A stretch of DNA of 64,000 nucleotides from Aquila chrysaetos chrysaetos (taxonomy: Eukaryota > Chordata > Aves > Accipitriformes > Accipitridae): the NCBI RefSeq assembly GCF_900496995.4, contig NC_044014.1, positions 23,830,234-23,894,233 on the forward strand, in the 5' to 3' direction. The position numbers and the translations under genes were made by a program. Numbering within the stretch: the stretch's first letter is position 1; each line of letters begins with the position of its first letter. Below the pieces are notes generated by a model. The model did no database searches, was not told where the DNA came from, and worked only from the letters and a program-made list of their open reading frames with translations. Shown piece after piece: positions 1 to 13,900 of the stretch.

Positions 1-3000
1 TCAAAGGATGAATTTCATCAGGTCCAGCCTAATAAATAACTACCCAAGTACTAAGAAGTATGCAAAAGGCTTGCTTCAGATTTGCCATCCATCTTATATG
101 TCCCCTGTGCTTTTTATTTCCTTCTTGTGCTAACTGCTGCTCACTTACACTCCTCTTCTGCTAGTGTTTTGAGGATATTTTCATAGTACTTACTTCAAGT
201 ACATCTTACAAAATTGTGCTGCATATCAAAATCCCCACATGACAGAGCTATGGATATATTGGCAGCTAGAAGCACACTGCGGTGAGAGCAGCTAAAGCAG
301 GCAGCGGTGCTCCAGTGCTGCCTGCAGACTGTGCAGCCCTCCCAGAAAGCTCAAGACAAGGCCCCAGGAGAAAGAAGGGGTACTTCTAAACGGGGTGGCC
401 ATTTCTAGTTCAACGGCCATACGGAGGAGATCTGTAGTAAGACAATAATACACAGAACCGGAGCTCTGCAATCCGGACTTGCAATCACACCAGCTAGGGA
501 AGACCAATTAGCAGATTGTTTGCAGCACATTAGCGTCGCTTCAGCGTCAAATAGGAAAGCCATCTTACAGAGGCAGATAGAGCTGGGTTGGATGGGCACA
601 TACTTTGTTCACATACTCACGCACATATACTGAATACGGGATTGCAGATAAAAAACAGGATTAAGCCTGACACGGGCAATCCTGCAGATACACTCTGGCT
701 CTCGCAGCGTGTTTGCTCTGATAGCACAGTGCACAAAACCAGGGAGCCGTCTGTACACTCCTACGTTGTTGCACCATTACATTTAGAAATGTTAGTTACT
801 TGCTGTCATTGCCCAAAATTAAACTACATAATAATAGACTTTTATTATAGTACATGTATATGTGGCAGTTTAAGATTGTTGCTATTTTAAAATAATGAAA
901 GCAAACACAAGAACAGGAAGAAAAAAAGTTTAAAGACAGCAGCAGCTGTACTGCAGCTCTGCTGATTTTTGCCAGATAACTAAGTGTATTTTCTTAAGTG
1001 TATTGCAGAGTACTCACCATACACCCAAATTGTTTATTTCCTTTTCACAAGAATTATACAATGATTACATAAACGTGAAAACTGTTCATTATCTTCTGCG
1101 TACACTACGCATACTCATAGCCTTCTAGCCCTTCCCTTCATTCAAAAATTTCATCTTGCCATAAATATCAGAGACCAAAAGAAGTAGGATACTGTAATAC
1201 AATTGTAAATTAATAAAAATGAAGAGCTAGGATGCAAATCTTTAAAGTTAATTAGTTCCCCTAAGATTATCCAAAATTCATCTGACACATTGTATAAATT
1301 TGTGACAATACTTTATAAATAGCAGAGCAAAATCCAACAAGCTTAATGTTAGAAGAAAAAGAATGAAAATACTACTTGTGTAGCTTAAGATGGTAAAGTA
1401 ATACTTAGCTTTTGGGGCATATCTGATTTTTATCTAGTTAACAGTACAAATACTAATGTTTTTGAAGAAAAAAAAGTACCATTCCAGACATACCCTGCTT
1501 TGTCCACCACAGAAGGAGGAGGCTAAAATACTGATTTACCATGATTTAACAAGACACTGACCATCAGCTGAACTGCATTAACTGACTAAAGCACTTCTAG
1601 TCCAATTACCCTGAGAAGCAAAACATGTTAGTATAAACCACCAGTGAATTAACTATATATACACTCAAGGGAAATCTCAGACAACATACTAACAAAAGAA
1701 AATTTATGTTGCAACTGCTCAGTTGCTAATTTACAGCTTACCACATTTTTCCTGATGAGGCAAACTAATTTACAAGGACAAATATTCAGGCTTCAACTGA
1801 TGGGATTTGGGGGTTGTGTTTGTTTGCTTGCTTTTTGTTATAGGCACACTTTAAAAAAAGATTAACGTTTTGGAAACTAGTAAGAATGCTACAAATGTTA
1901 CTGTTCTTTTTATTGATCCTCTTAACAATATTGAACACTAATACTAATCATTATTAGATAGCATTTTACTGGCCAATTTAAAGTGGGCTGGCATTTGGTA
2001 TATTTGGAAGAGACATTAAACAACTGTGTTTGATTTTCTTTTACATGAAGCAGATTAATTACTACAGCTCCGATAATATAATCATTTCATCTCAGAGCTC
2101 AAGAACTTAATGTGTTTAGGAAAATTAACACAGTAAGAGGCACATCACCTTTCATACGTGATTTGCACTGCCGCTTCATATGTCACAGCTATTTCCATCA
2201 ATACAAAAAATGACATTGATGCAGGCTCCTAATATTACCTTTAAACTTGGAAAGAAGTAAGAGGTCTCTCATATCTAGTTCACTATCTACTACATGATTA
2301 GCTTTCTATGCTGTATTCACAACCACACTGGAATTCAATCCAAATACATATTTAGTTTAATAATTCTCTAACAGAATTTGAATGGTTAATACTGTCTGTA
2401 TTCACAGTGCTTGTTTATGCTTAGTTTTAGCTGCAAGCTCAGTTGCATCCTGTCTATATGGTCAGGACCCATAACAAGAAATAATTACTGCTGATTAATC
2501 TATGTCCAGAGAAAGACTGAACTATGCAGGTGAGCTTCCTAATTAAATCTAATTTCTCTCTCTCATGTGTAGATAGGCACACAAATTATATGAGCAAAAT
2601 CATCTGCTAACTCATAAGATTTCATTGTAATGTAGTTTCATTATGCTACTTTGCACACCCTCCAAGAACTTCACCCCCCAGTAGAAGTTAACAGATTTTA
2701 GAACTATTTTGGTAAGAAGACAGACAGCACAAGATCTGGTTCCTCTTCTTGCTGAACTGGGGATTTAACAGTGCTGGAACAGCCAGAACACCCAAATTCT
2801 ATTCCCAGTTCTACACTAAGATCCTCCGACAAGCCAAGCCTCTTTGCCCATCCATTCTGGCTACTTACGATACCATGCCAAAATAAATTTGCTGAAATCC
2901 CTGGACTGAAAGACTCAACACAGAATTCTGGTAAAAAAAAAAAAAACGGTGAAAAACATGCTGAGAACTGAATTCACCTAGATTAATTTGAAAGTTCAAA

Positions 3001-4189
3001 CAGTAAAAGGAATACTGCCTGCTTACATAGCAAAGACAAGAAATAAATCCTCAGCCCCTTACTTGTCAGAGGAAGCCTTGTTTCTACACATCCACCACAA
3101 CAAGCAAGGGAGTGGTACCATATAAAGCAGCTGTCCCCGATTCCAACACATTTAAGCCTGGGTAACAGCTACATACAATTTGACAGGGAAGGGTGGAATG
3201 GAGGCTGATGTAATAAATGTCCAGTGGAATGCTGTAGTGGCCCAGTTCTCATTGCTCTAAAATTTTAAGTGCTGTCATCTTTTCCATAGTATCAACCACC
3301 AATGGTTACTATTTGAATGGATAAGCTAAACCTAAAGACATTATTGAAGCAAAAGTTATGCATATTCCTTTCTTAAGTGTTTACTGATAAACTGAGCCTG
3401 CCAGCCTGCTCTCCTATGTATTTACTTCCCCTTTGATGGGTCAACAGCTTTGCAACTTAAAATTGGCTACTTTGAAACTGCAAAGTTTAAACTGATTACA
3501 TTTTAAAAAATTAGATCATGTCCATAGCTCCATTTAAAAAATGCACTTATATGTTACTGAGCTCACACAGCTTTTGCCAACGTTATTATTTCTGCAGACA
3601 CAGATGTTTGTTATCCCTGCTTGATTGGGCACAGCAAGAATTAATCTAGAGCCAGGGCAAAGACAGAAGTTAGACAACATACTGTCTCACTAAAAACACC
3701 TTCCACAAGCAACCTAGAAACCTGTGCAATTGCATAGAACACAATGGGATCATTAAACACAAATATACTGCCAGCAAGGGCTAACCTCCCACACAAAGAG
3801 CAAAGCTGCAGTCAAACACTTTGGATGAAAGTGCTAAAAAATCTGTGTGTATCAAGGACTGTAGATCACATGGTCCTGTACACAGACTTCACTGAGATCT
3901 TCCTGGGGCACATAAAATTAACAGGTATTATATGCATAAATCCACTGTGCTTCTAAAGCTTGACTCTCATATATAATTCCTGCCACCATATCCCTGAACT
4001 ATTAAGGTAGAATGGCAAAAGATACAGCGAAAGATGACAAGAAGAGTACATAGTTAGGAAGGGAACAAGGGGACTGCATTATCTTAGATGTGCCTTGTTT
4101 TTTCATAGTCTTTCTCTATGCATTTTCTTTAGGCCACAGTTGACACTGCTTGACCAATAGAAACGATATAGCCCTAGCCAAAAGACCTT

Positions 4190-4310
4190 CCTAAAAAAAA
4201 CCAGAACAAATAAAAAAACCCCAAACACAACAACAAAACCCCCACCAAACAAAAAGACCACATAACGAAAAAACAACACCGAACAAATAAAAAGCCATAA
4301 AAATTAATAC
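4190..4310. repeat. A/C-rich low-complexity stretch
   Basis: The + strand here is almost entirely A and C, with runs such as aaaccccaaacac and acaacaaaaccccc. It looks like simple-sequence drift. The sequence shows no target-site duplication or body of a retroposon beside it. Confidence 0.6.
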
Positions 4311-7300
4311 AACTAATTACCAATTGATTGCTGGGGACAAAGAATAAGAAAAAGTTGAGTCAATAAACAAATTTTAAATGAGGCAACCAGAGAGGGGCAC
4401 CAAGCAAAGTTCCTTCCTTTATTAACCATCTTCCCTGTTGTCAACTACCAGTCTATCAACACAGAAAGACAATAAAGGAGGTATGATATTAAAGCCCAAA
4501 TACATGAACTCTGGTAGCAACAGGTGTAAGCCTAAACTAAAAGAATGACCACCTACAACCCTGCCATAAAGTTGAGGGCAAGGAGGAGGAGAGAACCCCA
4601 TAAAGCTGATAAACCAAGTGATTTGAGGGAGCAACCACTGAAAATAATGTGGTGGCAAAAGTTAAAAGATTCAGAAATGTAAAATGCATAAACTGGAGGA
4701 GAATGCCAAACAGAGCACCCCCTTACCGATTACCACCAGAATAAGAAACTGGGCTAAGCAGATTCTCGGTCTAATTCAGCATGTTAGCTCTCATGTTTTT
4801 CTCTGAGATGGCCGGGAAGACCAAATGTAATGAGCAAACTCAGTATTAAGGCTCACAAACTTCTGAAACTAAAACACCAGACTCAAGTTCTTCTATATCT
4901 TCGTCTATATTTTAATTCTCCTTACTGCAGAGGATCTGAAAGACCTAAGTAAGTGAGCAATGTCATTGGACTTTATAAAGAGGCAGATCTTGCATAAAAT
5001 GTAAATATGCAAGGCACATCGATTTATTTCACAATTACTTACATAATAGATATTGCTTTTTATTAGTACATCTTGCAAATTTACACCATTTCAAAAATGC
5101 ATTCTAATATTTTGCCTAGCAATTCTACCTGATTAACTTTTCTACTAGGCAGAGTTGTATTTCTAATCAAAACATAACTAAATATGCAGTCAAGTCACAT
5201 GTAAAACCTATGTCATTCATAACACAAAGCTTTCAATACTGGCATCCTGGCTGTATCCAGAAATCTGAAGGTATCAGCAAACATATTTTCCTGTTACTTC
5301 ATTCATTGGGAATAAAAGACTCACAAGGCTGAAATTTAAACAGCATAAGAAAACAGGACTGATTCCAGCTGTAAAAATGTCTATATTTCCAATCCTGGGT
5401 TGCTGCCTAAGGTGGCAACAGCCACTGAAGTCAAAGAAATTCTCTCCTGGGAGAAACTTCTGTCTGCAAGAGAGAGGTTACTCTAGTTGTGGAAGCAGGA
5501 GAACAGACATCACTAAAAAGAAGACGAATGCTGCTCTACATTATCCTAGCCTAAATTCCAAATAATTTCTGCAGTACCAGTATGCATTGATAAAATCCTA
5601 GTGCAACAGAGGAAAAATTTCCCTAATGACTAAAGAATCTCCAAAGCAATTTTGCCTTGAAAGTACACAAAGATGCTAGTATTTCCTCCAGGCAGATCAG
5701 TTTCTTTATAAAAATGTCAAATGGATTTTTGGCAGTGATATTGTTTTCTTATTCGAATTTTCAAAATCATGATTTCAAAGATCTCAATCTGCCAACAGGG
5801 CAAGAAGATAAACAAGTTGTGACATTAAGTCCAAGTAAGCTTAGAGGAAGGCACTTGATTTGGCATTGCATTTCCCAAGGAACAGATCAGTAATAAAATC
5901 CTGTGTGAAAGCTGATTGGAAAACCACAAAGAATGGTTTTCCAGAAGTGTATGCACAGAAGACAAATCCTCCATAGAGTAATGGAAAGTCCTATGTATTG
6001 GCTACTGTTGCAAACATACCTTTTGTTCAAGCCGCACATTGTGCTGCTATTTCTTTTCCTTCTGAGGAAGTAAACTGCTTTTGAGATGAAAGATTAAGGA
6101 CAGCACTATTAAAGACAGAACTAGTAACCAAGAGCCTTCATGCTGTTCTGAGCTAGGGCACCTATGGACAATAAGGTAAAAAGCCTGGCTTTCATTAAAA
6201 GGGACTGAGGGTATATCACCCTCCTGAAGATCAAGAGTTTTCTCTTTAGAGTGGCCCAGAGTTGACCTTCACCAGTCCTTAACAGACACAAAATCATCAT
6301 CACTGCTTCTCAGTCATGTGATAATATTATCAGTCAACAGGAATTCCTTTGGTAAGCAGCTAAGGCAACTTCCACCCACTCTGACAAATTAAAAATAAAC
6401 AAATTAAAAAACCCACACTAACCAAACAGGTTAACACTCATTAAAAAGAGGAGAATGGAAGACCCTTCATTTCATTTGACATCACTTTCCTCTGTATTCA
6501 GTAGTTGTTGGGTTTTTTGTTTTTTTAAGAACAAAGAATGTTGGCAGAATTAAAACTGCATGACTACACACCTAAATAATGGGAATGGGCAGAGGAAGGA
6601 AAATTCAAACATTAATTTATGTGCTAAAATTCTATTTATTGCCTACAGTCATTATGGGGAGGATAGAAAAAAGATCATTGTGGAGGAAAGTGAGGGGCAA
6701 GCTATTTCTTGAACTGCTTTTCAGTTGTTACCAACTGTTTGCAGTCCAAAACAAGCAGCTGGATCTCACTTCGGCATTCCCACTAGAAAGCATCACCAGC
6801 ACCTACCTCATATCAAAATAATTTGGCAAACTGGAGCAGCCATGCAGAACACCACTACACAGCACCAGCGGCTCTGCTGCAGCAGTCAGGCCCCGAACCT
6901 GGAGCGCTCCTTAAAAACACATAAATGAAAATCAGCTATTTGATCTTCCTCCAACACCAAAGGATAACACTGAAACGTTAAATGGGTATTTAAAACAAAA
7001 CTGACCTCAGTTAAGTCTAGGACCAGTTTCGTCATGAAAATATTACTACTAGATAGAGAAATAAGATTTCTTCCTCCCTGCTGTAACTTTAAGCAGGTAT
7101 TAAACCTCTTCATAAAACTATATTAATTATACTATAGAGGCATAAATTATGATAGTTTCTATAATTTTTCCTTTCTCATGACGTAACTGACTCTGAAGAC
7201 AAAAGGATTTTTTTTTATAGTCTCAAAAAAAAATTCTCCTGAAGAGCTGGGGGTTTTTTAATGCATCTTTTCTTTCTTCTAAAAGAGTGAAAAGTAACTG

Positions 7301-8051
7301 ACAATGCTATTCTTTTAAAAACATTTATGCAGTTCAGTCTGCTTAACAGCTGATTGCAATTAAACAAAATTTATTTTTGGCCTCTTTCTGGCTTTGTTTG
7401 TATCAGTAACAAAACAAAAAAAAAAACCAAACAAGCAAAAAAAAGTTCAGTTGAAGCAACAAGCTTAGAAAGAGGCACGTTATACAGTGCCTTGGTGAGT
7501 TCCTGCTTAAAAGCCATGCTAAGCTCATCTGGTAGGTCTGAAGTTTTGTCTCGGTTTTATTAGGAAAAAGAGTGTGCTGGCTCCCTTGCTCTAATTCTTC
7601 TTGTGTGCATTATATCCAAGTTATGCTATATCCTACCAACAGCTAGAATTTGTTCTGAATATTTTGTAATATGTGTCAGAATCCTCCATTTCTTGTACTA
7701 AAATTAATGTTTGTTTAGTCAAGTTTCTCCATAATTTATTAAAATTTAGAACATAGAATTTCATAGTTTGGTTAAGTCCTCTTAGGAAAATGGCTTCATC
7801 TATATATACTAAATCTTCACAGAAATATTCTTCAAAGCAGAAGTTAACCTGTCCACGTCCTCAGCCGCTTCTCAGAACAGTTGGACAGCAATTTCTCTGC
7901 GCACCTTTACTTCCTGACCTGGTGCCTCTAATTCTTCAGTCTCATGTGATGCCATTCTTACTGAAGGAATTTACTGAGCACTCCAAATGATCAGCTCATG
8001 CAGTTAAGAACAAAGAATGCTGAAGATGAGTGTGATCAACAAGTAAATCAG

Positions 8052-8300
8052 AATCACAGAATAACTGAGGCTAGAAAGGACCCCAGAGGAGGTCTCTCAT
8101 CTAACCTCATGCTCAAAGCATAAGCAAGAGATCAGATTAGGTTGCTCAGGGCTTTATCCAGTTGGGTCTTAAAATCTGCTAAGGATGGAGACTGTACAGC
8201 CTCTCATTCAAATACATGACTGTCCTAATGGAGGAAAAAAAAGTCTTCCTTACAACCAGTTGGAACCTTTCTTGTTTTAATTTATGTCCATAAATTCATA
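8052..8300 (-). mobile_element. CR1 LINE 3'-end fragment, minus orientation
   Basis: The + strand begins AATCACAGAATAACTGAGGC and continues with AGAAAGGACCCC, GGTTGCTCAGGGC, CCAGTTGGGTCTTA, GATGGAGACTGTACAGCCTCT and AGTCTTCCTTACAACC. This is the order of blocks in the reverse complement of the avian CR1 3' untranslated end: the ...ATTCTATGATT terminus, the GGAAGGGACC block, the GGTTGCTCAAAGCCC block and the TTTCTTCCTAA block. The element therefore lies with its 3' terminus at about 8052 and is 5'-truncated, as is usual for CR1. Divergence from the consensus as I recall it is considerable, suggesting an old copy. It contains no reverse-transcriptase coding sequence. It is the best single marker that the genome is avian or other sauropsid. 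Confidence 0.85.
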
Positions 8301-10395
8301 ACATACTTCACATGCTTCCTGATGAAAGTTCCTATTGCTTATTTATGAGTGGTTTTCACAAATCAAATGAGGACATTAGTATGACTGGACAAATGAAGAT
8401 ATTATTATGTCCTATCTAAAATAGAGATCTATCGGCACTCCCATATCAGCTCAATAGGCTGGCATCACACAGAAGTAGTGAAAATTTAGTATGTAGAAAA
8501 CAAGGAATTGCCACTGAAAATTCTCAAGAGTTCACCTCAAGAGCAGCATTTCCATTGTTTTATTGAAGTAATTATCAAAATTTGCATGTTATTAACACCC
8601 AAGGCCATTCGCAGTTACAGACAAGATGAGTATCATAATTCATGTCTGGATATCAAACAATATGGGACCTGGCATTTAGCATTCATGCCATTACTCAAAT
8701 GAATTCCAGACAAGCTGGAATAAGAAGAGGAAGGGAAGCCCAGGAACAACCTGGAATACTGTTGCACTTTTTTAATTGATACCATCAAAATAAAGTGGGA
8801 AGGTAGAGACATGAGGAAAGAAGTGCTACAGCTAGCATAACTATTTTCAAATTTAGCTGTCTCTGGCAGTTCTGAAGCAAAACGATACTAAAACAAATCA
8901 GTATTTAATGTTTTCTGCTGTGAAAATCCAAACAAAAAAACATCCAAGGATGTTTAAAGAGTTTAGGATTAATTAGAAATCTTATTTTAAGCTTTGGATG
9001 CTTGTTCAAACAATTTTACATATTTTTTTATTTACTATGCATACATAAGATAAAATATCTCAAAGATTAAAATTTATTGATAAATGACACATCAAATCTA
9101 ACTCCTGTACAAACAGTACACACACTCCTTATCAGAGGAAAAAGCAATATAATTTTGTAATTGATACTTGAAGTAATATTTTTCACAGCAGAATTAAGCA
9201 ATTCAGTTGGGCATGACACTGCAACAGTCATACATTTTCCACATTTTCTCTCCCAAAACCTCACGTATCCCTTTGCAGAACAATCCTGAAAAATAAGATC
9301 TTGCTAGTACTGCTGCTTCTGCCTAGAAACGTTCCCGGAGCTACACAGTCAGAAAAAGCAACTGCAACTTTAAAATGTCACTCTTTATCCTTAAGCCTGA
9401 GAAGCTCTCTGTTCTAGTAGAGAAGACAAGACTCTACCATCGCGTGTCTGTGAGTGCTCCCGGTTCCTACCAGAGCAAGAATCGAATACAGTGGAATTGC
9501 CCAGGTAACTTTCCAGGCTGCAGCTGTGATACCAGACAAACAGGCAGAGGAGAACCCATCACAAGCAAAAAGTGAACAGACAAAAAACACAATGGAGAAG
9601 TGGTAAATAGTTTAATTTACATCATAATTATACTGCTGAAGATGACTGCTATAATTATTAACAACTGTAAATGGACTGATTGAAGAAATACATTACTAAA
9701 TTAATTAAACTACCTTTCTATCTCTCCCAAAAAGGAAGAGCCCTTCAAGAAAATACATCTGCACAAAAGAAGGTATTTCTTCTCAAAAGATAGCTATTTC
9801 CATATCAAACCTACAGCCTTAAACCCAGCTATCTAAAAGGAGAAGATAATATAAACACCTTTTTGCTAAAAGGAAAGTTACATTCTCTCCTTGCCTATCC
9901 TCTCCTGAAACAATGCATTTTAAGAGAAAAGTCTAAAATGATATTTCAAAAAGCTTCCCTGAAAAATTTGTGGAAGTTGCCTAGCTTTGAGAATTTAAAC
10001 AAATTAGGAGCACCTTAAAAAGAGCACTTTCAGTGAAAACTGTTGTTCATCCTGCAGCACTGCCAAGCTCACACTGCAGCATTCTTTCCTGGTTCTCTTT
10101 GAGAAAAATAAATCTGTATTTAAAATCTATCAAGCATCCATAATCAAAGGATCCTAAAATTTTTGTTGGCAATGCTTTTTTAACATGCTTCAAAAGTATT
10201 TACATAAACTCCCCAGATATCATCTATTATAAGTACTGACTGCATAGACTTGTTGTGCAGAACAATGTCCATAATAGAGAATGCTGCAGTTTACTAATCA
10301 CAAGTTTTATGAAGCTTTGCTGTCTATTTATTAGCATGCCTCAGGTATAGTATAATGGAAAAGTTTTAGGGAACAGGCAGAGCAGATAATCAACA

Positions 10396-10460
10396 CTTTT
10401 TCTTTTTTTTTTTTCCTTTTTTTTTTTTTTTTTTTTAATTTTCCCTCCCTTTCCCCCACC
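10396..10460. repeat. Poly-T / pyrimidine-rich run
   Basis: The + strand carries about 40 bases of T interrupted by a few C, followed by a CCCTCCCTTTCCCCCACC tail. It is the only long tract in the window with pyrimidines on the + strand. It could be the remnant of a reverse-oriented A-tail, but no retroposon body is visible next to it. Confidence 0.7.
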
Positions 10461-10969
10461 ATGACCTATTTTCTCAAATAACATGCAGACCTAGTGAGGA
10501 CATTAACCTGTTTCCATGTCACAGTACAGCTCACGTACTGATGTGCTGGGATGCATTAGCTGTTGTTTATTGATCCATTTATAAGTTCATTCTACTGGGA
10601 ATACCAGCTGGAGGATCAGAAAGTCTTCTGGTATCCTCTGCTTTGTGACATACTTTACTGATTAACTATTTCCCAGAATACATTTATTTTAACATTTTGT
10701 GGAAATACTTACAGAAGATTCCTCCTCTTCAAACAGTCTCCCACATGTGAATCATTCTTACATATTTTTAGTCCATTCATTATTTTCAAAAGTCAAAGTG
10801 TAATAAATCACATACCATTTTTTTAAATAAAAACCTAAGAATTACTTGCACCAAACATTATCTACTACAAATGCTTGCTGATTTACATTTTACCAAATAT
10901 TAGAAATTAACAAGCTAGCTGGTCTTTACTCAAGAGTGTAAAATGCCAAAACAAGTTTCATGCAGATGC

Positions 10970-10990
10970 GGGGGGGGGGGGGGGGGGGGG
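10970..10990. repeat. G homopolymer, 21 bases
   Basis: The sequence shows 21 consecutive G on the + strand inside the probable USP54 intron. Such runs are prone to length errors in assembly, so the exact count is uncertain. Confidence 0.85.
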
Positions 10991-13900
10991 AACAAAAAGA
11001 AAGCTAGTTTCCCCTTGATTCCCCACAGGCTTCTCATATGCAAACTGTTTCCCACACACACAGTGTGTACTTCTGTATAAATTTTGGTGAGCCAAACTGT
11101 ACCATAAAAAAAGAATTCTAGAGAAGACACCAATATGTGGTCATTATTTATTATGGTTCATCCTACTTGCTTCTGCCTTTAGCATTATTAACCTTTGAAC
11201 CAGCAATTACTTACTCCTTATTTGCAATGTACATACTCTTAAAAACCTACCTTTGTGCCAAGAAGTGTTTATATCATTTTGTAAGTTTGACTACATTTTA
11301 AAAATAGATGTCTACAATAAACCCACATTCACTGTTCCGATTTAAACAGGATGGGAAAGCAGCTGAGCTTTAACTGTCTGAATTTTTGGAGCTGTAAAAG
11401 ACAACAGGGCAAAGTAATTCCAAAAGCCAGGCTTCTAGCCTTCAAATTCAAGGACTGCAAGCTTGATCAAATCCACATATCAAATTAATTATGCCAGAAT
11501 GTAACAAGCTAGAGCCTACTGCAAAATAATTAAGCAAAAGATCACCAGGGTTCATGTCCTGTCACACTTTTAAAGCCAACCATAGTCTAGTGAAGTCTTA
11601 TCTGCAACATAAAACGGCATCGTTTTGGGCTTGGAGAGATGTTCGAAACATTCACAATTTATATCTACAAGTTTTAAAAACCTGATTTCTCCAATTCTCA
11701 GAAAAAAAAACAAGGATTCAGACATGTTGCTTTTAACAACAGAACCCCTGGGAAATGAGTGCAGTACAATCAAAGGAGTGGGGAAAAAAATGACAACACA
11801 GATATGGATCACAACCTGTATACCAGAAACGCTATGCAAAAAAGGAAGATACTGCTCTAAGTGGGATGCTCTAACTGAAATAGGGGGAGAAGACAAATGG
11901 GACCAAGGATACATCACATAGTATGATCATAAGCCTCATTTCATTAGTAACTAGGCAGCAAATCATTTTTATTGCCCGCAGAAGCATCTAACCAAAATCA
12001 GTTTTCTTCCAACACCTTTTGAATCAACTGGCCAATTTCCAACATTTTGAAATAAAAAACCAGAGATCTCAAAAATAATTAAGTTCCTATAGACTACATG
12101 AAAATCGATGGTCAGGTAGAGGAAAAAGACCCAATCTGCACTTTTAGTGAGGGGGAAGTAGGAAAATTCACCTCTTAATATATTTGATTTGGCAGCAAGT
12201 CAATCAGTACAGACTATCCATAGGACTGTCCGTTACAGAGGAGAATGGGATTAAGGACTGGAAAAGGGATAAGGAGATAAAAAGACAATCCATATAAATA
12301 CAAATGTAAATTTTATTATTTCTGCAGCTCAGAGAAACTATGACCTGCAGACAGTAACTTGTTTTAATAGCCTTACAAACTGTGAGTAACTTGGACAAGT
12401 ATTTACATCTCTTGACCTCCTCCTGCTAGGTAGGTTGCCTAGAAACATCTTACCTCAGAATGAATGGGCAAATGGACTATGCACTCCTGTCTGTGTACTT
12501 CAAATATTTTGTTGAATCCATTTTACAACATCCATAGAAATAATTTTCCATTATGCTTTTTACAGCATTGAGCACGAAGATACTCAATGAAGAACAAAGT
12601 AGACATGTAATAGTGATAATATATTCTGAAAAGGCCTCCATAGATAAATACAAACCTGGATATAACATGCAGAAGTGTTGGTGGGATGACTCAGCTCCTA
12701 ATGATATTTCATTTAAGTTCATTTTCTTAGCAGCAGCCTGAGGTTATTAATAACCCCCAGTATGCTACTTAGAGCTGTGGATTCATCTTCCTGTTAATGG
12801 TAGCAATAGGTTCTTTGTTAATGGTTTTAAGATAATGCTGGGTTTTGCCATATGGTTGGATTTGTATGAGGGTTTCTCATGAAAAGCCAGAGAGTGTAAG
12901 AAATTGTTGCTATATATAACTTCAGTGTCCTCACACGCACAGCAGACAGTTGGAATGGACACTGTTCTCGTATTTACAAGTGCAAACAATGCTCAATATT
13001 TACTGCACGTTCTGATTAAGAGAACTACAGGGACTTTAAACAAGAGAACATATGGATAGATCAGAGGATTGGTAATGCAATACTGAGCTTTTCACCTCTA
13101 GGTCATTGGTTCAAAGCTAAACTGGTTGGTAATGAAGGCAAGCTATTATCATCTGACAGCTCTGGCCTTTGCAAATTGATTTGTCAGGCTCAGTCCAGTT
13201 CCCATCAAAGTCAAAATTCACCATACGATTTGCATTCCTGAAAAAAACTTCACCCTAGCAAAGTAACAAAAAATTGAACAGAGACAGAAGTAATCTCTTC
13301 CTCCTCGGGCACCATCTCCAGACCCGGAGCTAGAGCGAGTGCCAGAGGAACATTGAAAATTACACCACTGGTAGCACAGCACATCATTCAGTGGACAAAG
13401 ATTACTTCTGCCTCTCAGATACCCAGTTATAATTACCTCTGTACCAGTACAAAGCTTTCAGGTTTTTTATTACTAAAGAAGGAAGACAAGAAAGAAGAGA
13501 CGCCAATACGCAGGTTTTAAAACTGAAATTTCGCAGTGCTGCTTGAAGATTTCTTTGGATATCTTGTTCAAAGATGCATTTCATAAGGCTGAAGGCTTTG
13601 AACAAAATGGTCACAGTGCTCTATAAAAGCAATATCAAATTTAATATCCATTTTGTTATGATGTATTTGTAGCCAAAATGTGTAAACAACACTTGTAGCA
13701 GCAACATTTAAGAATTGTATTTCCTGCAGATGGGTTTAATTCAGAAATGGTTTTATTTACAAGTTACTATGAATGATACTAGAGAAGTCATGTTTTTACA
13801 GTATTTCTTCATAAATATGTGAGACAAGAAATGTATGGATTAGTCCATAACAGCACATAACTTTCCGCAGGCTTTCATAATTTGAACAAAAATGGTTTTA